64,000 nt of DNA from Enoplosus armatus (taxonomy: Eukaryota; Chordata; Actinopteri; Centrarchiformes; Enoplosidae), in NCBI RefSeq assembly GCF_043641665.1, contig NC_092196.1, positions 14,567,692 through 14,631,691 on the forward strand. The letters run 5' to 3'. The notes under the pieces are model-generated. The model was not told the DNA's origin, made no database searches, and saw only the letters and a list, made by a program, of their open reading frames with translations. The stretch's first letter is position 1. Each line of letters starts with the position of its first letter. This document shows positions 1-13,106 of this stretch, piece after piece. A program made the translations under genes and the position numbers.

Positions 1-3000
1 TGAACTATTCTGATAATTGACTAATAATAAGTATTTTTTTGTTTCGACAAGTTGCCTTTTAAGGAGCCTGAACACAGTTAGAGACTAGAATTTAGCTTTA
101 AACAAACAAACCAATTTACCAGTGAAAACATGCCAAATTCAATTTATTTGGGATACTCGTGGCTGCATCGACGGACTTCAACCAGCCTAAATCAATGCGC
201 TCTTGCTCCACATCAAGCTCACCGTCTTTCGTTCCTGCTTGAGCTCTTGCAGGTACTTAGTGAGATCGATGCAAATGCTCATCATCATGTTCTCAGCAAT
301 TAGCTCTCTCTGCCCCGCGTAGTCATTCATCTCATTCAGGATGTCCAAAAAAGACTGGTAGCTGGACAACCTACCATTTAAGAGGAGGAGAAAAGGAAAA
401 GGGTGGAGAAATCAGAACACAGTGATGGGACCACTGATAAGATAACACATACTCAGGCTCAAAGTGAAGTCAGCAGTGGGCCAAATCATAATAAGAACCT
501 CATGACTTCCTTATTCCTGCTTCCTTCTAGGGTCATTTCAATGGCTCTAACGGCATTCCCACATTACAGCATGAATGACACTAAACACAAAATGATTCCT
601 TATAGTTTGAAACCTGATATTATTTACATGTCAGTTCTGTTGTCCTTTGTTAGTCCCCTCAGTGAGTGCTTAAGCTATTAGGGCCAGGGTGTAAGGGCCA
701 GGGTGTAAATCCAAATCGACCCAGTAAGCACAATTTTAAGCTGCCATTGTTCTGCCGGTAAAAGGAAAAGTAAATACTGAACCTCAGAAATTCAATAGTC
801 TATAAGTTTCTTTGAAGAAAGGCTTTGAAACAAAACCCACAGTGACTCACCTGCATTCTGGTTCATCTTTGCTGCTTCGTTTTAAGTTATATTTCTTAGA
901 AAGGTTCCTGTGGACAGTGAAGATGCATCAAACAAATGGACAAATACTTAAATTCTCAAAGGGAAAAGATGGATGACAGTTAAAGAAAGCTCACTAAATT
1001 CAACTTTTCTTATGCAACCACCCGCTGTTTTATACAATAGCATTAAAACAACAGTCCACTATGAACTTATTAAAATAGCTTTTCTTCCTTCTTTCACTCT
1101 CCCTCTGACCACATCCTGTCTATCATGTGCCAGTCTGCTCCCACTTCCTCTCCTCTCCAGCAAAGCTCAGCACTACAACAGATGTGGGCCCTGCAGACCG
1201 GGAGACAACTGGGAGAGGGAGCACCGTGGACGAAGAGAGAGAAAGAGGGAGAGAGTGAGCACACTGCAGCTGAGAATGAGGCCAGTGTTTCAGGGACAAG
1301 TTTGATTCTGTCCCAAAGTAGTCATAAGACCCCACAAACATTTCATAAACAGCCTTTTAACGTGCACCACACACAAACACACACTGACACAAGCTGCTTT
1401 GAGCAACACTCGCACACAAGCATTTGAGGCAGGCAGCACAGGAGAACAACGACAAGGGCGAGGCCTACCTCAGTTGTTTGGCATAGTTTTGCTCGATCTC
1501 TGTCCTCTCCTTCACAAATTTCACATACTTCTCCACCAGCTCCAGGCCAGACTGTGTATGCTTCTCAATGATGTCATATTGGTCCTGGAGAAAGGAGCAT
1601 GAGAGACAAATAAGGCAAAGATATTACGGCAACACTGCACAGGATGTGGAACATGGGTAATAACTGGGATATTCCTCTGGTTGAGTTTGAGGTCATCTAA
1701 AATTAATCTTGAATGGGGGGGTAATAAACTTGACACATCAACGTTTGTTGCTGCATGTTGGATTCCACAAATGCTCTCCACATGTGCACAAAATCTTGAC
1801 AATGGTCTCTAAATTTCCGCCGAGGTTTAAATCATCGGGCACCCATGTTGTTCAAAAGGACACTGGAGGGGGGGGGGGGGTGCTCTTCTGATACATATCC
1901 TGCTGTACTGTGTGGAGTGAAATGTGTCAGAATGGTAAACTTTAGAGTAATGTGATATGAGCTTCACAGAGTCCTTATTAATGTGGTTCTTTGACCTATT
2001 TCATGTCTCGTTTCAGATTTATAGACCTAGGTACAACTGAATTTGCTGACTTTTCCTTTTTTTTTTTTTTTACAGTATGAGGGAAGTATATTGTGTTCCT
2101 TATCCTCTTTTGTTCCTTATTTGGTGGAGCACTTTATGACACCTTCAAGCTCAGACAAGTCTGTTAAGAGTGAGATGTGAGCCAATCTTCTCTCACTCTA
2201 CACTCAAAGCAATTCCCCCAAGCTCTCTTTGCTGCTGACTTTAGTATTGAGGAGGGGGCATGTTTAAACGGGAACCCTGACAAGTTGGCCCATGTACTTT
2301 GGTGCCCTTCCTGCCCTTCAGGTGAAATAACAGACAAAACCCAAATGAATGAGACAACATTTAGCCTAATCACAGAACTCAGTTAAAGGTTAAGACAGAG
2401 GCCTGCAATCCATCACCACAATAACATCTAACCAATAGGCAATGTTTGGGGTTTAATGTAGCATCATTATTTACGGAACAGAAGTAATGATAGTCGATAC
2501 AGACAACTTACAACTACAGATTTTCCAATTTCCGGAGGTGCTTGTGTTAACAACAGATTTTCTTCTTAGATGTGGAAATCAATTGTTCTGTATTCAACTT
2601 TCAAGTGACAAATAGTAGCAAAGAATAGTAGTAAAATAACTAAATAGCAGAATTTTAGGGTACCACTTTGTTTGAATGTTGCCCTCTTAAAGTGTAAAAA
2701 GTGACAAATTATTTATTTAGGAATGATTCAAACATGAGCAGTAGTTGTCTGCATCCAGCACAACCTCATCACATCAACAGAACAGAGGACACATGCTACA
2801 ATTATCTATAATGACCATAATACACACCTAAAAACTATTTCGTTTTACCCAGTATAGTCAAACACATAAAATAAACAAGCAGTGAAGGCAACAGAAATCA
2901 AAATACAACTGAAATGCAACTGAATTGGTAAGGAGCAAGTCAGAATAATTAACTGTGTGAAGCACAGCCGGTAACATACGGTGCCTGTTGGTCGAGGCCT

Positions 3001-6000
3001 GACCTAGTGCTGTTGTTAAACTCTCAGGATCTTTTATACAACCCACTGTAACAAGGCAAGATGTATTAGATGAGCAATATGAAAGGGGGACATGAACACC
3101 ACAACTGGAGAGTCAAGGTATGCCATGTAGAAGTGCAGTGCCATTGACTTGTAGCCATATCCACTCCCAGTTTAATCCCAGAGTTATAGATTCATGGTCA
3201 AACCTTACATCGGGGAAACTGGGAAGGTTGAAACATCTGAATTGTCAATTGACTACCAGGAGTGTATGCATCATATTATGGAAAGGCTATGATAGCAGAA
3301 ATGGAAAGTTATATACTACAATCATCTCTTGATACAGGCGTTTTGCATAGATAAGTCTATTATTTGCATATTCAGTTTCGGGACTGCTGATCAGCGTGTG
3401 TGCAAAAAAGGTTAACTACTGTGGAGATTGATGGGGAGTTGAGAAAAGTGTTAGGCAAGCTGATGTGGGTGTAGCATCTGTGTTGGTTGGACAGTGGGGA
3501 GGTCCCCAAACCAGTACTTAGTCTGCCACTCAACTTTAAGTATCTCTGAACTTCTGTATTCAACACAGCTGCACAATGCATGTCTAATAATGTTGACAAA
3601 ACTTAACAAAACTCAGGTAAGATATGCAAGACAATTTAACACGTCTGTATTAAGATAAAATGCTCTGCATTACAGCTGTCCTTTAATGGCCTTTATGAGG
3701 TTTACCTGGCACACCTGGTTAGGACGTCATGTTGAATCATCATAGATCTTTTAGGGAGTGTCAGTCCTGATGCCTTTTTCTAGAATTGTAACAGTCATAT
3801 CTTTCATAGCACGATATAACTCTAAAGTCATTAGACCTATACCTTGTCCAAGCTTGTATGCTGTATTGTGTTTCACACAATGTTGAATCTGTAGTTTTCA
3901 CACCAAGGAAGAAACAACACACTTTACTGGTTTTCTTATTGCTTCTTGTTCCAATAGTAAAATAACAGGATTACAACTGTAGCCGAGTGAATGGAACCTA
4001 CCTATTTGCCCAAAAAATAGATTGAAGATCTATTGTTTTTGTTTGTGCGTTTGTGTTCTTATATAAAACTATCAAACTATTAGAGCAGTCATTCTCAACC
4101 ATGGGGCCGCGGCCCAAAAAAATGAAGATGAAAGTGATGCCACCCCCTCCTCAAAGGTGAAGGTTTTGCGCAAGTACAACCCTGACTTTATTAAGTTCGG
4201 CTTTGTGAACGGAGGTAGCGAGGCAGAATATTTTTGGATTTTTGGATTTCAGATTTTGTTAATAATATTGACTTGAGCCTTTATATTTGTTCTTGTAGCA
4301 ACTTGATTTGTTATAATTGCTCGCCTGTTCAGTGTTGTTGTATGTGCAGGTTTACATGAACCCTAACCCTACGTGATATAAAGAAATGTCTTTGAGATGA
4401 TCACAGTGTCATATCATTTATTTTACAAGGTTTTAGCTTGTTAAACTGTAAGTGGACTTGATTTAGTTATTCAAACCAAGACTCGGATCAATTGAAATGA
4501 AAGTGTTAATATTTAAATGGGCCCCGGGCCACTTTGTACTGGGAAAATTGGGCCCAGAGGTCAAAAAGGTTGAGAACCCCTGTATTAGAGTACATTGATT
4601 TTACAAGGATGTTGCCAAGCTACACATTATTCTATATGTCGCTTATCAAACACATCACCCCTACAGTAATTTAATGAGGGAACACTAAATTGGCCAAAAG
4701 AATCAGCATCAGTTGTTTAAAATGAATTGAGAAACTGACCTGCACATTAACTTGTGAAACAGCTGCAGAGACACAAAAGCACAGTTCTTCACACTATAAA
4801 ACTGAGAAATGCTGCAGATCAAATAAAATACAACCTATGGATACAAAATTTAAATAAAACAATGTATGTATTGTAATGTATTTTATTTACATGTATGTCT
4901 TCTTATTCTGACTAAATTGTTGTATGTATGTTGACTGTTTACTCTATGTACGTTCATCATGTTTCTCAGGTTGAGTGCAGCATTGCTGGAAAAGAATGAG
5001 CTTTGGATGATCTCTTAACTGCTCTTTTACAAATGGCAGAAAAAGTAGCATCTGATAATCTCTGTTAATTAACTGTGACTGCTTGATTCAAAACAAGAGT
5101 GGCCCAATTAGAGAAAAAAGCCAGCCTCATTAAAACTGTCTTAAAATCCATCAAAATAACTTGCAAGGACATAATCACTGTCTCATCAAACACCAGTGGC
5201 TGTCAGACTACTGCAATTTATAACCATCCAAAGCCACAGTCAAAATTATCTTTATAGGTCCCTATAGACTGGGTTAGCATTGAACTGATTTTCATAAATC
5301 ACAAACAGTTTGTAAATGAAACCGCTCCTGACAACTTTCTAATGGTCATGATTTTGATTGAATGGCAAATGTTGTATTTCTGGTAAAACTATGGCTTTCA
5401 TCAAGGCTATGTCATTAATACTTGCCCTCCTTCCATTCCTTATGAACATTTAGTAGTATCCGTAGCATCTTTTCTCCTCTTTTTGATGGGTAGGCTAAAT
5501 ATTGTAGTTCTGCCCTGGTAATTATAGAACTTCCAAACAAGGACAGCCATAACCTATTTTCATGGCACAGTTTTAGGCTAGAGGGCACAATAAAAGACTG
5601 ATAGGCTACACCATGCTTCAAAATTGAGGTCTTAAAAGTCTTATCTAAACCTAGCAAGCATCTGACGAGTCCTCACACTTCATCTTCAAATACTTCCAGT
5701 AATACCAGAGACTGGCATCAAGTGAAAGCCACATAACTTCTAAAAGGAGTCACCCTGAAAGTCACTGACCTACAAGGCTTGGGTGGATGTTTCAGCCCTG
5801 AGTCAACCTCTCTTCTAGAAAATGAAGGGCCTGGCCCGGCCAGACCTGCCACACTGTAGTTTTCAGGCTTGGCCTGGTAGCACTCACTATCACAGTTAAT
5901 GCCTAGACACTGATCTTGCACTCTGCAAACTTGTGCCTTAAAATAGCCATTGGATTAACGACAATCAGGGGACAGATGCCATAGAGCTGACTTGGCCCAA

Positions 6001-7633
6001 GGGATGACTCTACGGCCAAACATTAACACAACCAATTATGCCTGCAGGGCTTTGTCTAACCAGACAGGTAAGGCTATAGCTAAATACACCTACTGTACAA
6101 AAACGTAGAATTAAATGTTTTTTCAACCATGAATGAAATCATTTGTATTTCACATTTCCTGAAGACAGAAAACTGTTTGGAGAGTCTCCTCTACTACGAG
6201 TGAAACAACTTGATGCGATGAACAGGAAAGACTCCTAACCAGACATAGAGCCTCTGATTAATACTGGGGTACGGATGTTTCTCTGCCTCAATTAAAGTAG
6301 GGCAAAACTAATTAGGCTGTTGCACCAGCACGTAGGATGGAAAAGGGACGGGGGAAGAGGCCCAGGGGGAGACTCTGTAATGAGGTCACAACCTCCCTAT
6401 CCTCTTCTTTGCAATGCTCCATTTTACATATTCAAGTTTCCTGAGAATGTGCATGTGTGACTGCTTGCAAACGTGTGGCTTCATCGCTATGATACAGTGT
6501 GCTGGCACATAAACTGTGACAGTCATCAAGGTAACATGTCACATGGAGGGGTTTTTCTGTAGGGTTTGTTTAGATTCTGGATAGTGTCACTACTGCTAAC
6601 ATTGTATCCAGGAAGTGACTCTCAGTTTATTACCTAGAAAACAGCCCATCTCTAAAAATCAACAGCAGTTCATTTTAATTACTATATCCACCTAATATGT
6701 CCTAACAAATCTATTTATATAAGCTCTCAATCCAACAAATGTTACACATTATTGGAAAATCAGCACACTGTTTGCTGAATAAATAATCATGCTCCTCGGG
6801 TGGACACATGAGGCACTTCATCAGTGATGAAGCTTGTTGTCAAGGCAAATGACAGCATCTGATTTCATCTCTATGGAAGCAAGGAGTGCCAGACTGTAAA
6901 CAGTGAAACATCCCACTGGGTACAACCCACCTCAGCACACTTAACTGCCTTTGTATGCAGAATAAACAGTGTTCTGATACAATGTTCAGCCTGACATCAA
7001 TTTTTATTGTAAATTCACAGTTCATATTGTTAAGAGTGTGTCCATTAAGATTCTCAGCGATGCAGGTCATATGACATCTAGAAATACTTGGCAAATCAGA
7101 CTTGTTGTCAAGTTGCTTTTGATTTATGTTTGAAATTAGGGAAACTAGTTTTCTGAATAACTTTACAGTTGTTTGCCTCGTGCACTGTAACGTCAGATAT
7201 CCCACTACATAACGTTAGATCTTTCCTGAACAAACTCTGCGGAGCAGCACAGGAACACCAACAGATCCAAACAAAAGCCAAACATCCAATCGATGTGCAA
7301 ACGTGCATCCAAGATTAACTGCAACTGTGCTTCACTTGCCACAAGAGCAACGCGTTGGTAGTGGGCTTCAGCTAGCCTACTCTTTGTTTCAACTACTAAA
7401 CGCTAAAGAAAACTGTGTTCATGAATGCACCGTCTTGCAAACACCAGCCTGCAGCTACAGAGACAGCGTTTCACCGCTTCTGCAGACGTCTACTCCTCAC
7501 TAGCGGGACGTTTCGCCCGACTTTCTCAACGAAAACTATCTAAGGAATCGCACAATTGCCATCCTGACATTATCTGCTACCGCCAAAGCGAGCCAGATGA
7601 TGGACTCACCCAAAGCTCTGTGCCCCAGTCCAT
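1..7633 (-). CDS. trip10: trip10 (CIP4), F-BAR protein; N-terminal 112 codons, gene continues past left edge
   Basis: Cdc42-interacting protein 4 bends membranes and links Cdc42 to actin assembly during endocytosis. Four coding exons are visible: 7610-7633, 1469-1584, 851-907 and 223-361. All have GT-AG borders and the reading phase is kept throughout. Exon 1 encodes MDWGTELW, the CIP4-type start; the FNBP1 paralogue begins MSWGTELW. The following exons give [35 protein letters not shown] and [16 protein letters not shown], the first helices of the F-BAR (FCH) domain. The later F-BAR part, the HR1 region and the SH3 domain must lie left of base 1. Intron 1 is about 6 kb and contains a hAT element. 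FNBP1 or FNBP1L are the alternatives; the MD start and the 19p13-like neighbourhood favour trip10. Confidence 0.88.
1585..7609 (-). other. trip10 intron 1
   Basis: This 6.0 kb intron separates the eight-codon first exon from the rest of the F-BAR domain. Apart from the hAT element at 4086-4582 and a 13-base G run near 1867, I see no exon, RNA gene or array in it. The short open frames here show no family resemblance and no usable splice context. Confidence 0.75.
4078..4590. mobile_element. hAT DNA transposon, internally deleted, with transposase remnant
   Basis: The element proper is 4086-4582 (497 bp). It has imperfect 15-bp terminal inverted repeats: left CAGTCATTCTCAACC, right (reverse complement) CAGGGGTTCTCAACC. 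A perfect 8-bp target-site duplication, TATTAGAG, flanks it at 4078-4085 and 4583-4590. Both are hallmarks of the hAT superfamily, and the CAG..TTCTCAACC end is of the Charlie type. Near the left end, plus strand, a short remnant reads [18 protein letters not shown]. This resembles the N-terminal region of ZBED5/SCAND3-like hAT transposases. The catalytic region is missing, so the copy is non-autonomous. Confidence 0.87.
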
Positions 7634-8429
7634 GTTCAGCTTGTTGGCCAAGCTGTCTGACTATCCCGAATACAAAGAACTTCTCCAAAGTTATCCCAGC
7701 GGATCGGAGGGCGGCCCTGCCGATTATAATCCCGAGGTGATAAATCAATCGTAACCACTGCGCACTCCGGTTTTGGTTCCGTCAACAAATAATGCAAACT
7801 AGCATCATAATTAGCCTATTAAGCAGGGCTGGCAGTCGTTAGTCTAGTTTGTCCAAATATTTTTCATAGCGAAGGAAAGAGGGATAAACTATATCCGCGT
7901 CACTCCCAAATCCTAAACCTTAAAGGGGCAGTGTCCTGACCCACCGCAGCACCGTGCTACATCCTGACACTTTGGGCTGTTTCACCTGCTATTTTTCGTT
8001 TAACCTGGTTTATAAGTGTCCTTGAGCACCGCTGAGCTCCGGGGGCTTTGTGCTGCCCTGACATCCTAAAACTCCCCACACGGATCAATAGAGTTCATCA
8101 TCAATCACCACGCATTAAAAGCTGATGCATATTAACACATTGATGCTGGCAGATTAACCAATTCACAGAGTTGTGCAAGGCATGAGTGACTCAATGAAGA
8201 GGTGGCTTGAATCCTGAATTGTTTATCTGAAATTAGTTACAATGCAATTCCTAATTAATCATGTCTGTCACCTCTGTCCTCTTCTGTTCCAGTTTTATTA
8301 TGTAGCTGTCCAATAATGCTACATTGTGAAAGCAAAAAACTAATGTGAAACTATAAAGATGATCATTTTAAAGTATATACGTAAGGGTTTCCAAATAGAG
8401 GCACAACACATTTGACACAGGCTGTTGTG
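7634..8429. promoter_or_regulatory. trip10 5' UTR and promoter region, then spacer to icam
   Basis: Sequence just upstream of the trip10 start codon (transcribed leftwards) is moderately CpG-containing to about 7,780 and is the likely 5' UTR and core promoter. No TATA box is evident. A plus-strand open frame across 7425-7754 is antisense to exon 1 and looks incidental. From about 7,800 to 8,429 I see only AT-rich spacer. Confidence 0.45.
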
Positions 8430-8435
8430 TTTATT
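8430..8435 (-). terminator. Polyadenylation signal of the ICAM-like gene
   Basis: AATAAA on the minus strand (TTTATT on plus), about 300 bases past the stop codon. It is the best-placed signal before the trip10 promoter. Confidence 0.5.
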
Positions 8436-8737
8436 TATTAAGAATGATAAAAGATAAAAGCTAGGTTACACTTTAAAACCCCACAAATAAAAAATAAATG
8501 TTATAATTCACCTGCTTCGTCAGTAACAGTTCTTGACAAACAAATGCTTCTAATCAGTACCAGTGATCATTGATCTGTCCTGACTGGTGTAAACATAGGA
8601 TCAAATCAGACTTACAATAAAATGAAAATATAGTATTTATAGGCCTTTCTTGCCATGCAAGACAAATAACATATCTGATTAAGTTTTCAGTCCCCAGGCT
8701 GATTTAATCTCACCTATTCAGCAAGTAAATAAATATC

Positions 8738-11700
8738 CTAAGCTCGCACCCCGTTAGACTGAGTAGACATAGGGATATCTGAACCATCGTTGGCGTTGAC
8801 AGGTTCAAAACTATATTGTCCATGTTTTTTCTTGTGGCTGTGTAAAATGAAAGCGACGAGGAGGAGGAGGATGACGACCAATAGAATTAGCAACCCCCAA
8901 ATGAGTGGGGAGGGGCCTGCAGTGGTTTTACCTGAAAGACAAACAAGATAAAACAACGTAAACTTAAAGTGCAATTCTCACTTCTTGATCCCATAAATTG
9001 TTTTTTTTTCCTGCAACCTATGTATCGCAGCGTCAACATCAGTCACCACATAACTGTGTATATATAAGTGTTCTGCACATAGTCAATAATGATACCTCTC
9101 ATCTTCAGTATGACAGATTTTGTCACATTCCCAACTCTATTCGAGGCAACACAGATGTAAACACCAGCATTGGTAGACGTGGCTCCTGTGACGCTGATAC
9201 TCGTCTGGCGCCCCCCAGCGGTCACCCTCACATTCACTGCAGCGGTGTTATTCCAACGGATCAAAGGGGGAGGGTTGCCCTCAGCAAGGCAGTCAAAAGT
9301 CACATTTTCTCCTGGGGCCACCTCCTTCATGTAACTTCCCTCACTGAACACAGGGGCATCTGTGGAGAAGAGGGTGAACATTTGAACAATATCCTGCAAT
9401 TTCTTTAGAAATGTTTTAATAATCCCAAATCACTTATATTCACTGTCAACATACAAAGACTATTTTTGGAATTCCAAATAATAAAACTTACATAAAACAT
9501 CAAGATTTAGCATATGGTTGACTGTTCCATGTTTGTTGCTTGCTGTAAGTACGTATTTTCCACTATCATGCTTTGTCCAGCGCTGTGGGGAAGCAATCTT
9601 CTTTCCATCTTTAAACCAGGTGATGGTGGGCGTAGGTTTTCCCTTTGGTTCACAAGTTTGGAGCTTCCCATCCTCTTCAACCTCATAGCGATCATTACAG
9701 GTAAATGAAGGGCTATCTGTGAACATTGTATCAAAATACTTTTCAGAATAAATAATGGCAAAAGAAATATAAACATATCAACACTTTGGTACAGTGCATG
9801 TGGGAATCATGGAAAAATGACGTGTTTGTCTATATTGTAATGAAATATACAATCAAGTCTGATGCACTCACATTCAATTGTGATATCGACAGAAGTGTTG
9901 CTCCTGCCAAGTCTATTTCCAACTTGAGCTATGTACTTTCCTGACTGAGTCCTGGTGAGAGGCTCCGATGCATTGACCGGTTCTCCCTGATAGAACCACT
10001 GAACAGTGGGTGGTGGGTTCCCATCCCCTTGACAGGGCAACATGTCCATACTGAACTCATTCTCCACACCAGCGTGACGGTCTGGACAACCTTGGATCCG
10101 TGGCTTATCTACAATTAAACATCAGCATAAATTAATCAAAAAAGAATATTAGCATGTTAAAAAATACAATAATAAATAAATAAGTGGAAATCTCACAGAG
10201 CACATCAGCAACGTAAGGTGGTGAGGTTACATTAGGGACGAGCTCTGGCCCTTTTGGTCCAAGGTGCAGCTCAGCCTCACATCTGAAAACTGCTGCGTTG
10301 TAATCTCTCTCAGGGATGACTTTCAAGGTAGAGGACACATTGAGTGGGACCACACTGGTGTCATTAAACTCTTTTGTGAGCACAAGTTCATTGCCTCGGT
10401 ACCACTTCACTTTGAGCTTCTGCACAGGAGCCACATCGATGATATCACACATCAGCTTGTACTCTGTGCCCTCCTCCATCGGACCATGATGTCCAGAGAG
10501 TGACACCTTGTCCGGAGTCTCTGTAAATAAAGGAAATAATTAGTAGAACAGAACAAACGTAATGATATCCATGAAATTGTAACCACAATTGTACAACAAA
10601 TATGCACACACAAATGTATTATTGAGATGAAGATAATGTATCAAACAGTCTGTAGAGTTGTACTCACTATAAAGAGTGACAGCTGGAATCACATGACACT
10701 GGTACATATCTCTCAGAGTTACGTAGCACTGAGGTTCTATGGTCCACTCTTTCAACTCTTCAACCGTCCAATTGACAGAAAGAACATTTTGAAACCCTAC
10801 GCCTGCTTCTGCAGCCTCCCAGCCCATTCCCAACACATTTGTGGCTGTTGTGCTGCAGTGAACCAAAGCTGGATCTCCATATCTCACCACAAGCTCAGTA
10901 GGTGACAATAATAGGGGGCAACCTGCCATTCAAAAGCAAGCATATTCAATCAGAGCTTCATTTTGGTGCACAATAGACATATATAGACAAATATTCCATA
11001 TCTAAACTAAAATAAAGCACACAAGGATGTATACCTCTTGGTGTTGATGCCTCAGGAGCTGTTGTCGTGGTAGTTTTTATTACATGTATATTGAATTCCT
11101 TAGTTATGTTTCCCAGAGCATTGGTAGCTGTGCAGATGTAGGTTGTGCTGATGCGTGCCCGAGTAATTCTGAGACTATTAATTTTTGCCGTGAGATTTAT
11201 CCCTTTACGTTTCCAATGAAACTCAGGAGGAGGGTTCCCCTCAGCCTCACAGTTCAGGGTGACATCCTTACCCTCATCCACTGTGACTAGACCAATATCA
11301 CTTTTGTTCTTGAGCTCAGGAGCATCTGAGGAGCCAAAAGTAGGGTTTTTATTATTAAAAATGTACATGATAGTGGGCGACATTGAGAAACTTGAAAAGA
11401 AAAATAACTTTTGTTTATTTGGATACAGAGTGTTTACTCACAGTGCACAGAAACAGTGTGTATCCTGGATATCTCAGGAGGCTGTCGTCCATGTGGCCCA
11501 AAGTCCAGCTGAGCCTCACATCTAAACTGAGCTCCATTGTCTTCTCTGCTGATGTTGACTTTCAGAGTAGAAGACACATTTATTGCTATTTTGGTTGTGT
11601 TGGCGAAAGATTCTGTCTTGATGTTTTGATTGTCTTTTAACCACCTCACAGTGAGGTTTTGAGCGGGAGCAACTCTGTGGACTTGACACTGCAGCTCGTA

Positions 11701-13106
11701 CTGAGTCCCTTCCACCACAGAGTTTGCATAACTTGTTGGAGTTAGGAGGATCTCTGGATTCTCTATCAAAACAAAATTAGATAATGGAGTTACTTTATTG
11801 TTTTTGATATTTTTTTCATTGCATAATATTCATTTGAGATTACACTTACTGTATACAGTGATTTCAAGGTCCTTGCTGCATTCATGAGAGGCATTCAGTT
11901 TTATTTTGCACTCGGCCGTTACACTCCAGTCTGACAGTGAAATTTTCCCGGTGATAAAACTCTTCTCATCTTCCACGTCAAAGTCGGATTTTACAGTCTT
12001 ATTTCCAGTCTGGCTCCAGTACATTCCATCATGATCCTCAAATGTGCTGCTGCAGTTTACTGTGACCGACTCTCCATATTTTCCTATAACCTCAGGAGGA
12101 TCCAGGGTGAGAGGGTTGAGCTCAGAGGGGCACGAACTGCCTGCATCTGTTGATAGACAAATGGTAATGTTGTTGTTGGACTTTACTGCACTCTGGTGGC
12201 TCAGATGGCTAATGCATGCAACTTTGAACTGTGCAGGGTTGAATTCTAGCTCATGGTCTGTTGTCATGTTTCCAGTAAAGATCAGCGCTGGCCAGATTAT
12301 ACATGTGGGTGATAAACTGCACCTGGTCTCCTTTGGAAAATGCTCATTTTAAACATTAAAAAGTAAATGTGATCCTCCTATATAATAATCGTGCTAAAAT
12401 TCATGATACAGATTTGTAATTCAATAAGTGGGAGATGTACACCTCCTTTTAGGATAGCACAACTATACAGCATCCTTCATATGTAGAAATTCAGTTTGTT
12501 ACACATCTGTTTACATCTGTGCTGTGAAGACTATAGTTGATCTGCTAAATTGTTCTCAAACTTTTTATTTTAAAATGGACTCCAGCCACCACATCCACTC
12601 TTGGCACAAACACACTCCATGCAGTTTGCGCGGTTTACACAAGTCAACGGTCACAGATAGTATAGCGGAAGTTTTTACCACAAATATTATAACACCTACC
12701 TCTCCCACTTAAAATCTCATAGTTTTATTTACATTTAAAGATGTCACACTTTTTTTTTATCCGTTTCATTTTTTTCCGTTAAAAAGTCAAAGGCTTCATA
12801 GATGACAATTTCAATCTTTCTTGTCTTCCCTTGTCTTTATTATTCCTAACAGCACCTCACTAAGATGAATCTAGTATACATTTTCCATTTTGTTTTTGTA
12901 GTTACCATCACTGGTAACACGTGGAGCTATTGAAACTATAAGCAAGCAAGAAACTTCCCCAGTACTTTAATATTTTGTCCCAAGCCACAGCATAAAATAG
13001 TGCATAACATTTAAGACCCACACAGAGTTATTGTAGAGCATCATTAGCACTCACCACACAGTAAAAACATCAGCATGAGAAGGCCCAACATCCTGAGAGG
13101 CAGCAT
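8738..13106 (-). CDS. ICAM-family cell adhesion receptor, eight Ig domains, single-pass membrane protein (819 aa)
   Basis: Exons in transcription order: 13055-13106 (signal peptide), 11850-12146 (Ig1), 11442-11762 (Ig2), 11035-11325 (Ig3 plus Thr-rich stalk), 10668-10922 (Ig4), 10197-10520 (Ig5), 9872-10108 (Ig6), 9492-9716 (Ig7), 9096-9359 (Ig8), 8738-8931 (membrane and tail). All nine introns are phase 1, the usual Ig-exon rule, and the frame is open throughout. Ig2 and Ig5 carry the ICAM domain-2 signature (VAPAQNLTVRWL / FRCEAQLDFGP; VAPVQKLKVKWY / FRCEAELHLGP). Ig1 and Ig4 are ICAM domain-1-like (CPSELNPLTL, then KYGESVTVNCSS). Ig6-Ig8 are C2-type with GNPPP or GKPTP loops. The last exon has the hydrophobic run LIWGLLILLVVILLLLVAF followed by a basic KKK stop-transfer. 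Many N-glycosylation sequons are present. Family assignment is firm; one-to-one orthology with a particular mammalian ICAM is not, so I give no symbol. Confidence 0.85.
12190..12252 (+). repeat. tRNA-derived SINE fragment in icam intron 1
   Basis: The stretch has an A-box-like TGGCTCAGATGG at 12197-12208 and a B-box-like GGTTGAATTC at 12237-12246. Their spacing is tRNA-like, and the stretch starts close to an exon. It does not fold as an intact tRNA, so it is read as the head of an old tRNA-derived SINE. Confidence 0.45.

Noticed and set aside
7425..7754. 109-codon plus-strand open frame
   Set aside because: It is antisense to trip10 exon 1 and its 5' UTR. The minus strand there reads MDWGTELW followed by a proper donor, and the plus frame has no family features.
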